Assembly (NCBI GenBank): GCA_900551655.1
Contig: URWM01000004.1
Coordinates: forward strand, 1-20,596
From: an uncultured Collinsella sp.
GTDB lineage: Bacteria > Actinomycetota > Coriobacteriia > Coriobacteriales > Coriobacteriaceae
Direction: 5' to 3'
Length of the DNA stretch: 20,596 nt
Shown piece after piece: positions 1 to 6,863 of this stretch. The notes beneath the pieces are model-generated. The model had not been told where the DNA came from and ran no database searches. It worked only from the letters and a program-made list of their open reading frames with translations. The translations under genes and the position numbers were made by a program. Position 1 is the first letter of the stretch. Each line of letters opens with the position of its first letter.

Positions 1-42
1 CCTAAGCCTTCGTCGGCAGCGTCAGATGTGTATAAGAGACAG
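1..42 (+). other. Illumina Nextera i5 index and Read 1 adapter (artefact)
   Basis: Bases 10-42 match the Nextera Read 1 transposase adapter, ending in the 19-bp mosaic end AGATGTGTATAAGAGACAG. Bases 2-9 (CTAAGCCT) match the Nextera XT i5 index S508 as I remember it. This is library sequence, not genome. Start codons inside it create spurious proteins beginning MCIRDS or MYKRQ. Confidence 0.98.
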
Positions 43-243
43 CCCATACACAAAACCGCGTCAGCGACCCAAGTGCCTATCCCGGCTGACTCCGCAGTCA
101 ATCAAAACCGCCCCAATAGTCACCGAGGCCGAGACCAACACGTCTCGAACCCATCCGCACCGCAGCTTCTCGGCAAAACGCCGCGATGTCTGCGCCCTGC
201 GGTATCCTTGAGCCACTTGCACCTGCAGCACCAAGGAGCCGCC
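43..243. other. Intergenic leader, no gene
   Basis: About 200 bp of genomic sequence between the adapter and the first start codon. I see only a short hairpin, CGAGAC-N6-GTCTCG, at 130-147. No convincing promoter or coding region is visible. Open frames that cross into the adapter are artefacts. Confidence 0.5.
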
Positions 244-928
244 ATGCGCACCGAGCTCGATGTTCCCTTTTCGCACAAAGAAGAAGCCAAGGCGCTGGGC
301 GCCAAATGGGACCGGACCAAAAAGATCTGGTATGTACCCAGCGGCGTCAACCCCGAGCCCTTTGCCGAGTGGCTGCCCGGTGTTGACCGATCCGACCCCT
401 CAGCGCCGTATATATCTAGTACTGGGCAAGCGCGAGTGCTGGAAGTGTCACAAAGAGACCTCGGTCGCGGCCTTCGGCATTCCCTATCGAGCCGATAACG
501 ACGAGAGCATCGCCATCGCGCACGCGCCCAACGAAGCCGGGCACATTGCCATCGACACGGCCAACGCCAACGCACTCGCCATCGTGCCCGCTCTTGGCTG
601 CGTGCCGGGCGAGATCCGCGACTATCTTTCTAAGCGCTGCGGCTACAAGCCCGTAGGCGCGCGAGCCTCCAAAGCCCCGTCGCTCGGCAACACGTGCACC
701 AGTTGCGACGCGCTGCAAGGCAGCCGCTATCTGTTCGAGGAGCCCTCGTCCCCGTTTGCCCTCACTGCCATCAACAAGCTGCCGGCACTGGAGTTTGTGC
801 GCGTCGAGGTTGCCGGCGTCTTTGGCGTCCCGGCCACGCGCACCGACTTTGACCAGGCGCTCTTTACCTGGGCACGCGACCATCACGCCGAGTTCCACAA
901 GCAGCTCGGTGAGGGGATTTATTTGTAG
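244..928 (+). pseudogene. DUF5710 domain protein with CxxC pairs, frameshifted
   Basis: The ATG at 244 follows AAGGAG (233-238). The first 46 residues (MRTELDVPFSHKEEAKALGA onwards, through KIWYVPSG and FAEWLPG) match the short DUF5710 domain, often found at the ends of DNA-processing proteins; its function is unknown. In this frame translation stops at 498, giving 84 residues. The rest continues one frame over, from about 410 to the stop at 926-928, and includes CWKC and CTSC pairs that could bind zinc. Adding one TA to the run at 409-414 would join the frames as SAPYIYLVLGKRECW and give about 228 residues. Nothing else separates the halves, so this looks like one gene with a recent two-base loss (or a one-base gain), a phase-variable gene, or a sequence error. 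The family match of the N-terminus is good; the role is unknown. Confidence 0.65.
409..415 (+). repeat. Short TA run at the frameshift point
   Basis: TATATAT lies exactly where the reading frame of the DUF5710 gene shifts. Four TA units instead of three would restore one continuous frame. Confidence 0.6.
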
Positions 929-966
929 GGACGGAGAGGCCTTCACAGTCAGCTCCTCCGCATCAC

Positions 967-1251
967 CTATCCCTCGTCGCCGGCGTCGTACACGATATCG
1001 AGGCCACAAACAGGGCATTTCTCCGGATACACCGGCATATGAACGCCTGTCCGTTTTCTCACTTCGTCGCTGAGCCTGTCGCGCGCATCGATGAACCGAA
1101 TGTCGAGACACGGTATTTGCGAGCCGCAGCAAGGACAGGCGACAGCAAACGACCCGCAATCAACTTCTACGCCCGGAAACATATTGTTGTCGATAAGGGC
1201 ACACGGCAGTTTTCCGTACTTCCCCATCGCAATATCGCCTCGCCAGCTCAT
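967..1251 (-). CDS. Small zinc-ribbon-like hypothetical protein
   Basis: A 94-residue protein of unknown function. The start chosen is the ATG at 1251 (MSWRGDIAMGKYGK), 6-7 nt after GGGGAG on the minus strand; upstream in-frame starts lack a ribosome site. It has eight cysteines. CPCC (around residues 39-42) and CPVC (79-82) look like the two knuckles of a zinc ribbon, joined by a charged helix-like stretch (IRFIDARDRLSDEVRKR). There is no signal peptide or membrane segment, so it should be cytoplasmic. It lies 122 bp downstream of the HNH endonuclease gene on the same strand, so the two could be co-expressed, perhaps as a nuclease with a small accessory protein; that is inference from position only. 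Confidence 0.65.
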   Translation of the reverse strand: MSWRGDIAMGKYGKLPCALIDNNMFPGVEVDCGSFAVACPCCGSQIPCLDIRFIDARDRLSDEVRKRTGVHMPVYPEKCPVCGLDIVYDAGDEG

Positions 1252-1373
1252 ACATGCTCCCCTCACGCTATACAAATCAGGAAGAGCATGCACCGGCGGG
1301 CGTGCGCGAGATTGCATCGCCACGCGATCCGATCAAACAGCACGATCGTCAAAGACCGCCAAAGCCAAATACG

Positions 1374-2456
1374 CTAATACGGCAGAAACCCCGCCTTTTC
1401 ACGCTTCTTTTCCGAGCGATCGAACTCAATGCGATGGGCCTCAAGAAACACCGTATTGGGTCGCCACTGACGCTCATTCGGCTGCCTTAGCGTCGCACCC
1501 GCAAAGGAAGCGTAGTCAGTCTTATCCAGCAGGTACGATCCGCACAGCCGATATTCGCCGCAAACAGGCTCAAACGAAATCAGGTGAGCATCAAATAGGG
1601 AATGAAGGTCGCGCCGAAGCAGAATGCCGTTGCTGGCAACCTGCGATTTGGGTCCCGAGTAATTCTCGATATGCGCAGCCTCCAGAGCTTCGCTGACGCC
1701 GCAGTCCGACACCGCGCAACGGCCGTCATAGGCGGCAACGAGCTGCTTGCGGAACCATTGTTGCCCCAATCGCTCGCGCCTTAACGCATAGCGGGCCTTT
1801 TCGTCGTCGGTCGTACCCTGTCCGGCAAACTCAATATCGACGGGCATGTGCTTCAGATAACTCATGTCGGGCGCAAAACGAGGGTCCGGCCCGCCTTTAT
1901 GAACAGGACCGTGCAGAACAAACCATCCGTTTTCGGACTCGAACCGTTCAACAAACGCAAGGCCGAGCACCTTGTAGCCCACCTCGGTTGCAAATATGAC
2001 TCCGACTGGAACGCCGCATTCCATGCAGTTGAGCATTTTACGGTTGTAATTCTGGTCTCGAAAACCAACGGTACCCGGCGCTTGAACCGAGTACTTAATG
2101 ACCCACGTACCATCGTCCAAATAGAGCGGAGGCACATCGGTGTAGAAGCTCTTTTTAGAGTTATGGACCGAGAGCGCAAAGATCTTATTGGGATCTTGCT
2201 TCACCCGATCCTGGCCCGGCCAGAAGATCCCTGAATCCCGCGTTACGGGAAAGAAGTCCGAGCCAATTCTCAAACGATACTGATACTGAGGGCTATCTTC
2301 CTTGGTGTGGTGCGGAAGGCTGGTCCAAACGCCGCCGCGCTGTTCCTCACCCAGAAACCACTCCCATGCCTCAACGTATTCGGAAGGCACGAGACTGCAG
2401 GCACGGTCATAGCTTGGTCCATCCATCAACGGAACAGCAAGGTCAATGTCGTTCAT
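1374..2456 (-). CDS. HNH endonuclease, restriction-like
   Basis: A 360-residue protein. The C-terminal part holds an HNH_2-type nuclease domain: FRKQLVAAYDGRC, then C247 and C252, AAHI with H262, N276, and RRDLH with H285 before SLFD. These are the expected metal-binding and catalytic positions. The N-terminal 200 residues are not a domain I can name securely. The stretch from DDGTWVIKYS through GVPVGVIFATEVGYKVLGLA to GWFVLHGP suggests a beta-rich PUA/SRA-like reader, as in modification-dependent HNH enzymes, but this is a weak resemblance. The ATG at 2456 is preferred because TAGGTG lies six bases upstream; an in-frame GTG at 2465 would add three residues. Likely role: DNA cleavage in defence, possibly against modified DNA. 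The HNH call is solid, the target is unknown. Confidence 0.85.
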   Translation of the reverse strand: MNDIDLAVPLMDGPSYDRACSLVPSEYVEAWEWFLGEEQRGGVWTSLPHHTKEDSPQYQYRLRIGSDFFPVTRDSGIFWPGQDRVKQDPNKIFALSVHNSKKSFYTDVPPLYLDDGTWVIKYSVQAPGTVGFRDQNYNRKMLNCMECGVPVGVIFATEVGYKVLGLAFVERFESENGWFVLHGPVHKGGPDPRFAPDMSYLKHMPVDIEFAGQGTTDDEKARYALRRERLGQQWFRKQLVAAYDGRCAVSDCGVSEALEAAHIENYSGPKSQVASNGILLRRDLHSLFDAHLISFEPVCGEYRLCGSYLLDKTDYASFAGATLRQPNERQWRPNTVFLEAHRIEFDRSEKKREKAGFLPY

Positions 2457-2671
2457 CGCCAGCACCTACAACCATACGAACGCGAGTCATGCCCCTCAAT
2501 AATATGACCGAGAGTCAATTATTACGAGATCTCATTCCGCGATCGGCACATCGTTGATGCTCTCGGTTTGCCGCTGGCGCGCTCGTACCCCGCTACCCCA
2601 CTCCCCTGTATACTGATGTAGCACGTGTTTCATCCGGGCTTGTTGGACCGGATTGTTCATGGGAGGGTCTT
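2457..2671. promoter_or_regulatory. Divergent intergenic region
   Basis: About 215 bp separating the minus-strand HNH gene from the plus-strand hypothetical gene, so it should hold promoters for both. A TATACT at 2609-2614 is a plausible -10 for the plus-strand gene, but I see no good -35. For the minus strand, TTGACT and TATTAT occur but with wrong spacing. No strong dyad is visible. Confidence 0.35.
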
Positions 2672-3163
2672 ATGGCTGCTTCGAATCCGCCTAAGGGGAG
2701 CGTTTCTTCTTCGTCCATCAAGCCGGTTACGCGCAAGGCCGTGCGTTGCCAGCGCGAGGTCGCTTGGCTTGTCACGCAGGCAGCGGGCAGGCTTGTGGCG
2801 ACCACTCAGGACGTCAATGCGCCTACGCCGAGCTTTGTGCTGGCAGTGGCGCTGGATCGAGTACGCCAGCTGGAACTCGCCGCACAAGAAGACGGCAACC
2901 ATCTTGGCTACCAGGACGCTATGGCGCCCGACCTGCAAACGTTCTGCCACATGGCCAAGTTGCCCGCCGCGCCCAATGCGCTTTCGGACGCAGGCTACAT
3001 GTTTACGCTTTCGGGCGCGGACCTTATCCGCGACATCTATGCATACTGCAGCGAGCTCGCCGAGCGCCACGTCCTTGACGCGGCAGAAGTCAAACCGGGA
3101 TATGTCATCAAGCTGGTTCTTAGGCTGTTCTTGATGGACGGGTTCGGGGCCATGCCGGCGTAA
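2672..3163 (+). CDS. Hypothetical protein
   Basis: A 163-residue protein I do not recognise. The ATG at 2672 follows GGGAGGG at 2661-2667. After a serine-rich, basic N-terminal tail (residues 1-30) the sequence looks mostly helical, with segments such as SFVLAVALDRVRQLELAAQ and ADLIRDIYAYCSELAERHVL. There is no signal peptide, clear membrane span or cysteine cluster. The end, VIKLVLRLFLMDGFGAMPA, is hydrophobic but short. It runs convergently toward the AlbA-family gene with 100 bp between them. Nothing in the context gives it a role; coding is supported by the ribosome site, length and ordinary codon use. Confidence 0.75.
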   Translation: MAASNPPKGSVSSSSIKPVTRKAVRCQREVAWLVTQAAGRLVATTQDVNAPTPSFVLAVALDRVRQLELAAQEDGNHLGYQDAMAPDLQTFCHMAKLPAAPNALSDAGYMFTLSGADLIRDIYAYCSELAERHVLDAAEVKPGYVIKLVLRLFLMDGFGAMPA

Positions 3164-3209
3164 GCCGAGTCTTTAGCATCACCGTCGACTGGGCAACAAC
3201 CGCTTTACC

Positions 3210-3258
3210 TTAATGGACGCCAATCGAGGGTCGATTATTGGGTCGCCTCGTCCACTAA
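3210..3258. terminator. Possible hairpin between convergent genes
   Basis: TTAATGGACG at 3210-3219 pairs with CGTCCACTAA at 3249-3258 (one mismatch), enclosing a smaller AATCGA-GGG-TCGATT hairpin at 3222-3236. It sits between the convergent stops at 3163 and 3264. There is no clear U-tract, so termination is only a guess. Confidence 0.3.
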
Positions 3259-3263
3259 CGCAT

Positions 3264-4730
3264 CTATCCCACGCGCTCCGACAGTCGATACTTGCGGTTG
3301 CGGCTCGTCGCCGGCGCCGTGGGCTCAAGCTCGCCTTGAGCAATGAGCGCGTTGACGCGCGACCTAACCTGGGAAATTGTAAGCCCCGTGCGTTCTGCCA
3401 GCTCACGCGTCCCCAGCTCGCCGTAGTGTTTGAGTGCCGTCACAATTAAGCCCCCGCCATGATCGACCGGCTCGATCTTTGAACGGTAAAGTACGACCTT
3501 GAACCGATCGAATCCCGGGCGGAACAGGGGATCGGCCAGACCATACGCGCGCATGGCATCGATCATCATCGGGATGCCCGAGCCATTGCCCTCAGCCGGC
3601 GAACCTGCGCCATCCGGCAGCGGGACAATCGACATGAGTTTCACGAGCGTCGCGTTACGGCATCGGGAGCTGCCGTCAAACAAGTTCTCGCGAGTCTTTC
3701 CCCCGTAAAGGCCGCCAGGATTCGTCACCTCGACACGATCGTCAAAGACGTCGACGGCAATCGATTGTCCACAGAACCGATCCCCGTATTCTCGATGGAT
3801 TACGGCGTTGGCGATTGCCTCGCGCAGAACCTCCTCGGGAATCTCCAGCGAGTCGACACGCGAGACGCCTTGGACGGTCGAGGTTCGCCGCAAATTCTTG
3901 GCGATTGCCGCGACGGCATCCGAGATCATTTCGCCCAACGTTCCCTCGCAGATCGTACGGTCCATGAACCTCAACGACCCCGCCGCGCCCTTCTGCGTTC
4001 CGGCATAGACCGCCACATCGATAAAGAGCTTGGGATAGAACTGCTGAGGATAGGCACCCGCAGCCAGGAGTCCGGCCTTAGTGACATTGCCCTGGGAGTC
4101 GAGGAAATTCAGGCGCTCCAGCTTCGTTTTCTTGTCCGGCGCGCCGCGCATCGCACGAGGTGTCAGTGAGAAAGCACGCTCTATCGTGCGGTCGACCAGG
4201 GCCTCGTCAAGATCGCCTGCGACCGCGCCGGGCACCGCATCGCGATCACTGGGGCTCGTCCGCTCATACGACGACAAGGACAGGACCTCGGTCGACGAAA
4301 GCGGAACATCTTTGTCATCGATGCGTTTGTAGCTGCCGCCTTGAGCGCCCCGCTCTATGACATAACAAGGCTTGCTCGACGGGTCGAGCTCCTCAATTGT
4401 GATGACCAGAACCACGGTGCCCTGGAGCTCCACGCGTTCAATGGTGTATTTGGGCGGATTGGCCAGTTTTCCGCGACCGCCGGCATCACCCATGCCCGCT
4501 ACGAATTGGTTGAGCACCTTCTCGGTCTCAAAGTTCTCAACCGGGACAAAGCCCGCGCGCTCGCTCACTCCGAGCACGATAATTCCGCCAGCGGTATTCG
4601 CGAATGCGCTAACCGTTTCCCATACGTCGCGGGAAAGCGTCGTGGCGCTCTCCTTGACCTCGACGTTAAGATCGTCCGAGCCCATGCGCTTTAAAGACTC
4701 GAGCAGACCGGTCAGCTCGTTTTCGTTCAT
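3264..4730 (-). CDS. AlbA_2 / HATPase_c_4 / winged-helix protein
   Basis: A 488-residue protein of the family annotated as RNA-binding, divergent AAA_4 or RecG-like regulators. The N-terminal AlbA_2 (Schlafen-type) domain shows EVKESATTLSRDVWETVSAF and NTAGGIIVLGVSE (about residues 22-56). An HATPase_c_4-type region follows near residues 300-420, with REAIANAVIHREYGDR as the N-box and GNGSGIPMM as a glycine box. The last 60 residues form a winged helix (TRELAERTGLTISQVRSRVNAL). The ATG at 4730 is chosen because AAAGGA precedes it by about 7 bases; an ATG six bases earlier sits too close. Such proteins are thought to bind nucleic acid and some are linked to defence or stress, but biochemical roles are poorly known. 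The upstream repeat arrays suggest it may regulate itself (inference). Confidence 0.85.
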   Translation of the reverse strand: MNENELTGLLESLKRMGSDDLNVEVKESATTLSRDVWETVSAFANTAGGIIVLGVSERAGFVPVENFETEKVLNQFVAGMGDAGGRGKLANPPKYTIERVELQGTVVLVITIEELDPSSKPCYVIERGAQGGSYKRIDDKDVPLSSTEVLSLSSYERTSPSDRDAVPGAVAGDLDEALVDRTIERAFSLTPRAMRGAPDKKTKLERLNFLDSQGNVTKAGLLAAGAYPQQFYPKLFIDVAVYAGTQKGAAGSLRFMDRTICEGTLGEMISDAVAAIAKNLRRTSTVQGVSRVDSLEIPEEVLREAIANAVIHREYGDRFCGQSIAVDVFDDRVEVTNPGGLYGGKTRENLFDGSSRCRNATLVKLMSIVPLPDGAGSPAEGNGSGIPMMIDAMRAYGLADPLFRPGFDRFKVVLYRSKIEPVDHGGGLIVTALKHYGELGTRELAERTGLTISQVRSRVNALIAQGELEPTAPATSRNRKYRLSERVG

Positions 4731-4792
4731 CTGCATGTCCTTTCGCTCGGCCCGGCGGAGAATGCCGCGAATAGATTTCCTTCGTCTCTCAG

Positions 4793-4867
4793 TTATCTCT
4801 CGTAATTATCTCTCATCTTACTGTTATCTCTCATATTAGAGATAAGTGAGAGATGAAAGATAAGATG
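4793..4867. repeat. Operator-like repeat array A
   Basis: Three direct copies of TTATCTCTC[A/G]T start at 4793, 4806 and 4824 (steps of 13 and 18). They are followed by oppositely oriented copies: AGAGATAA at 4838, GTGAGAGAT at 4846, then AAAGATAAGATG. TTATCTCT (4824-4831) and AGAGATAA (4838-4845) form a perfect 8-bp dyad. The array lies between the predicted promoter and the start of the AlbA-family gene, where a bound protein would block transcription. Confidence 0.85.
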
Positions 4868-4882
4868 TCTGCCATCTGTTTC

Positions 4883-4911
4883 ATTTAAACATGTTTTTGC
4901 TGGTAAAACAA
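4883..4911 (-). promoter_or_regulatory. Predicted promoter of the AlbA-family gene
   Basis: Read on the minus strand, TTGTTT (4906-4911) is followed after 17 bases by TTAAAT (4883-4888). The match is moderate (four of six at the -10), but the spacing is ideal and the site falls midway between the two repeat arrays. Confidence 0.45.
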
Positions 4912-4957
4912 TCAGTATTGAGACAATACCATGATTGCCTGTCTCTTTGCTGATCAG

Positions 4958-5027
4958 TTATCTCTCATATTTATCTCTCGTCTTTCTGTTATCTCTCGTA
5001 TTAGTGAGGAATGAGAGATGAGAGATG
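4958..5027. repeat. Operator-like repeat array B
   Basis: A second array, exactly 165 bp from array A, with TTATCTCTC[A/G]T starting at 4958, 4971 and 4989, so the same 13 and 18 base steps. Inverted copies follow (ATGAGAGATG, AGAGATGTG). The bases between the repeats are also similar to those of array A, so the two arrays arose by duplication. Confidence 0.85.
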
Positions 5028-5043
5028 TGTGAGTGATGCATGG

Positions 5044-5073
5044 GCGTGGATTTTTGGACGGTCGGAAAATCCC
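5044..5073 (-). repeat. Worn copy of the GCGTGGATTTTCGGACG repeat
   Basis: GCGTGGATTTTTGGACG at 5044-5060 differs by one base from the reverse complement of the unit repeated near 16822 and 18223. GGATTTT and AAAATCC also make a small dyad here. Confidence 0.55.
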
Positions 5074-5077
5074 TCAA

Positions 5078-5115
5078 ACAAAAAACGGGGCCGGCCTTAC
5101 GCCGAACCCCGTTTT
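5078..5115 (-). terminator. Rho-independent terminator of the PTS-deglycase operon
   Basis: AAAACGGGG (5082-5090) pairs with CCCCGTTTT (5107-5115), with additional G:C pairs inside. On the minus strand the stem is followed by a T-rich run, as expected for termination after EIID. The symmetric ends could also stop plus-strand transcription. Confidence 0.85.
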
Positions 5116-5160
5116 CAAACGGTCAGTTAGTTATCCAACGCGCGAGCATAGCAGTCAACT

Positions 5161-6009
5161 TTACGCCGCCGCGAACACTCCCAAACCTGTTCCGATGATG
5201 CAGATCGCGAAGATGCCAATAATAATCCAAATGGTCTTGACACCCTTTTTGTACAGGGCAACGCAAGCGAACGTTGCCAGCAAGGGCAGCAGGCCGGGGA
5301 AGATCGAATCGAACAGATCCTGCAGGACAATCTCCGAACCACCCACATCAAAGGTCAAAGCAGTGGACAGCGAGACCTGCGCCGCAATCATGGCGCCGAT
5401 AACGGTCATTCCGAGGACACCAGCAGCATGCGTCATGCGAGACATAAGGTTGTTCTCTTCGGACTGCTGCAGGAACTTGGTTCCCAGGTCGTATCCCAGA
5501 TGGGCGGCGACGATACGCGTTGCAAAGTTAATCACGGAGTAGATGAGCGCGTACACGATGGGGCCGAGCGGGTTGCCCGTCGACGCGATGCCAATACCAA
5601 TGCCGGCGGCGACCACGCGGAACGTACCCCAGTAGAACGAATCGCCGATGCCGGAAAGCGGTCCCATGAGGCCGACCTTCATGGCGTTAATCGAGGACGT
5701 GTCAAAGTTCTTATCGGCAGCCGCCTGCTCTTCCATCGAAACCGTTAGGCCGGCTACAAACGGAAGCACATGAGGCGTGATGTTAAAGAACTCGGTATGG
5801 CGATCGAGCGCCGCATAGTAATCGTCGTCGTTGGGATAGATCTTTCGCAGGGGCTTCTGAATGGTGTACATGAAGCCCATTGCCATCATCTTGTCGTACG
5901 ACTGCGAGCACTGGCTCGTAAACTGGCGAAGGAACATGCTCCGATACATATCGGGAGTCATAATCGCGTCCTTCTTGGCCTCTTTGAGGTCGGTGTTCTG
6001 GGTAGCCAT
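5161..6009 (-). CDS. PTS mannose/fructose/sorbose family EIID component
   Basis: A 282-residue EIID subunit, one of the two membrane parts of a mannose-family phosphotransferase transporter. The cytoplasmic N-terminal part (MYRSMFLRQFTSQCSQSYDKMMAMGF) and the MGPLSGIGDSFYWGTFR signature near residues 134-150 are typical. Hydrophobic segments follow from about residue 152, and the chain ends in a membrane helix (TIWIIIGIFAICIIGTGLGVF). The ATG shares a base with the stop codon of EIIC (TAATG), and its ribosome site (GAGGAGG) lies inside the EIIC gene, so translation is probably coupled and the two subunits made in equal amounts. A terminator lies directly downstream. Codon use is ordinary, unlike that of the SIS gene. 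Substrate cannot be told from this subunit alone; the neighbouring deglycase suggests an Amadori sugar-amine. Confidence 0.95.
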   Translation of the reverse strand: MATQNTDLKEAKKDAIMTPDMYRSMFLRQFTSQCSQSYDKMMAMGFMYTIQKPLRKIYPNDDDYYAALDRHTEFFNITPHVLPFVAGLTVSMEEQAAADKNFDTSSINAMKVGLMGPLSGIGDSFYWGTFRVVAAGIGIGIASTGNPLGPIVYALIYSVINFATRIVAAHLGYDLGTKFLQQSEENNLMSRMTHAAGVLGMTVIGAMIAAQVSLSTALTFDVGGSEIVLQDLFDSIFPGLLPLLATFACVALYKKGVKTIWIIIGIFAICIIGTGLGVFAAA

Positions 6010-6782
6010 TAGAAGTCCTCCTCTTCATCTGCAGCAACCGTCTGCGGACCGGACGAGCCCTCGCGGAAGGCCAGGAGCAGTGCGACGCAAATGGCAGCTG
6101 CGGCGACGCCGATAACGTCCATCTTGAGGTAGATGACCATAATGAATCCCAGGAACAGCCAAGGAAGCAGCTTGTTATCGCCCATGGTCCTAATAAGAAG
6201 TGCGAAGCCGATGCAGACCATGACGCCGGATGCAACGTTGAGGCCGTCCATCACAAACTGCGGAATCGCGTTGAGCGCATTGTTGATGAGGTCGGCACCA
6301 AAGAACAGCGAGCAAAACACCAGCAGTGCAGACGGAATGCCAATCGACAGCGGCACGACGGTCAGATGGTACAGGTTCGCCTTGGCAAGATCGCGATTTG
6401 CCAGAGCGGTCTCAATCTTCTTGCAGGCAAAGGCACCCGGAACGGCGTAGCAGAAGTTACGCCACACCTGAAGGAAGACGGAGACGGGAAGGGCGAGTGC
6501 GACGGCAGTTGCCGTGCCCGTACCCGTAATGACGGCAAACGCGCAGCCAAGCACGCCGGAAGCATAGACCTCGGGAGGAACCGCCGCACCGACCATAATG
6601 GCGCCCATGAACATGGACTCCAAAGCAGCGCCGACGATAACGCCCTGCTGGACATCGCCAAGGATCAAGCCAACGAACAGGCTCGTAAACAGCGGACGAC
6701 CAAGCATCGTAATGCCAAATAATTGCTCGTCCATGGACGCAATAAATGCGACCAGTGCAACTAGAAGATACTGGACAACCAT
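6009..6782 (-). CDS. PTS mannose/fructose/sorbose family EIIC component
   Basis: A 257-residue polytopic membrane protein forming the sugar channel with EIID. Typical EIIC features include the N-terminal MVVQYLLVALVAFIASMDEQ, the GRPLFTSLFVGLILGDVQQG stretch and GAALESMFMGAIMVGAAVPPE. The C-terminus is an acidic cytoplasmic tail (ADEEEDF). The ATG at 6782 is preferred, with GGGG nine bases upstream; an in-frame TTG at 6791 has no room for a ribosome site. The gene follows the SIS deglycase after an 81-bp gap containing a strong hairpin that may adjust its expression relative to the deglycase. Confidence 0.94.
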   Translation of the reverse strand: MVVQYLLVALVAFIASMDEQLFGITMLGRPLFTSLFVGLILGDVQQGVIVGAALESMFMGAIMVGAAVPPEVYASGVLGCAFAVITGTGTATAVALALPVSVFLQVWRNFCYAVPGAFACKKIETALANRDLAKANLYHLTVVPLSIGIPSALLVFCSLFFGADLINNALNAIPQFVMDGLNVASGVMVCIGFALLIRTMGDNKLLPWLFLGFIMVIYLKMDVIGVAAAAICVALLLAFREGSSGPQTVAADEEEDF

Positions 6783-6803
6783 TTCGATCAACCCCAGAAA
6801 CAG

Positions 6804-6842
6804 GTCTGCAGGCGAGGCGTTCTGCGCAGCTCGCCTGCAGAC
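6804..6842 (-). repeat. Perfect 13-bp hairpin between deglycase and EIIC
   Basis: GTCTGCAGGCGAG (6804-6816) and CTCGCCTGCAGAC (6830-6842) are perfect inverted repeats around a 13-base loop. No U-tract follows on the minus strand, so it is not a standard terminator. In the mRNA it would fold just after the deglycase stop, where such structures often protect the upstream message or mark a cleavage site. Confidence 0.8.
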
Positions 6843-6863
6843 AACCGCAGCAATTTGAGAGGA

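Larger units (their letters stand above)
4731..5160. other. Long gene-free region with repeats, promoter and terminator
   Basis: About 430 bp without a gene between the starts/stops of two minus-strand genes. It holds the ribosome site of the AlbA-family gene, two related repeat arrays, a likely promoter between them, a worn copy of a repeat found near 16.8 and 18.2 kb, and the terminator of the PTS locus. It is clearly more A+T-rich than the genes around it. Confidence 0.8.

Noticed and set aside
26..498. Open frames starting in the adapter (MCIRDS..., MYKRQ...)
   Set aside because: Their start codons lie in Nextera adapter sequence. The only real gene start here is the ATG at 244.
4793..5027. 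CRISPR array or plasmid iterons
   Set aside because: Boxes are only 9-11 bp, spacing is 13-18 bp without unique spacers, and no cas or rep gene is present. An operator array fits better.
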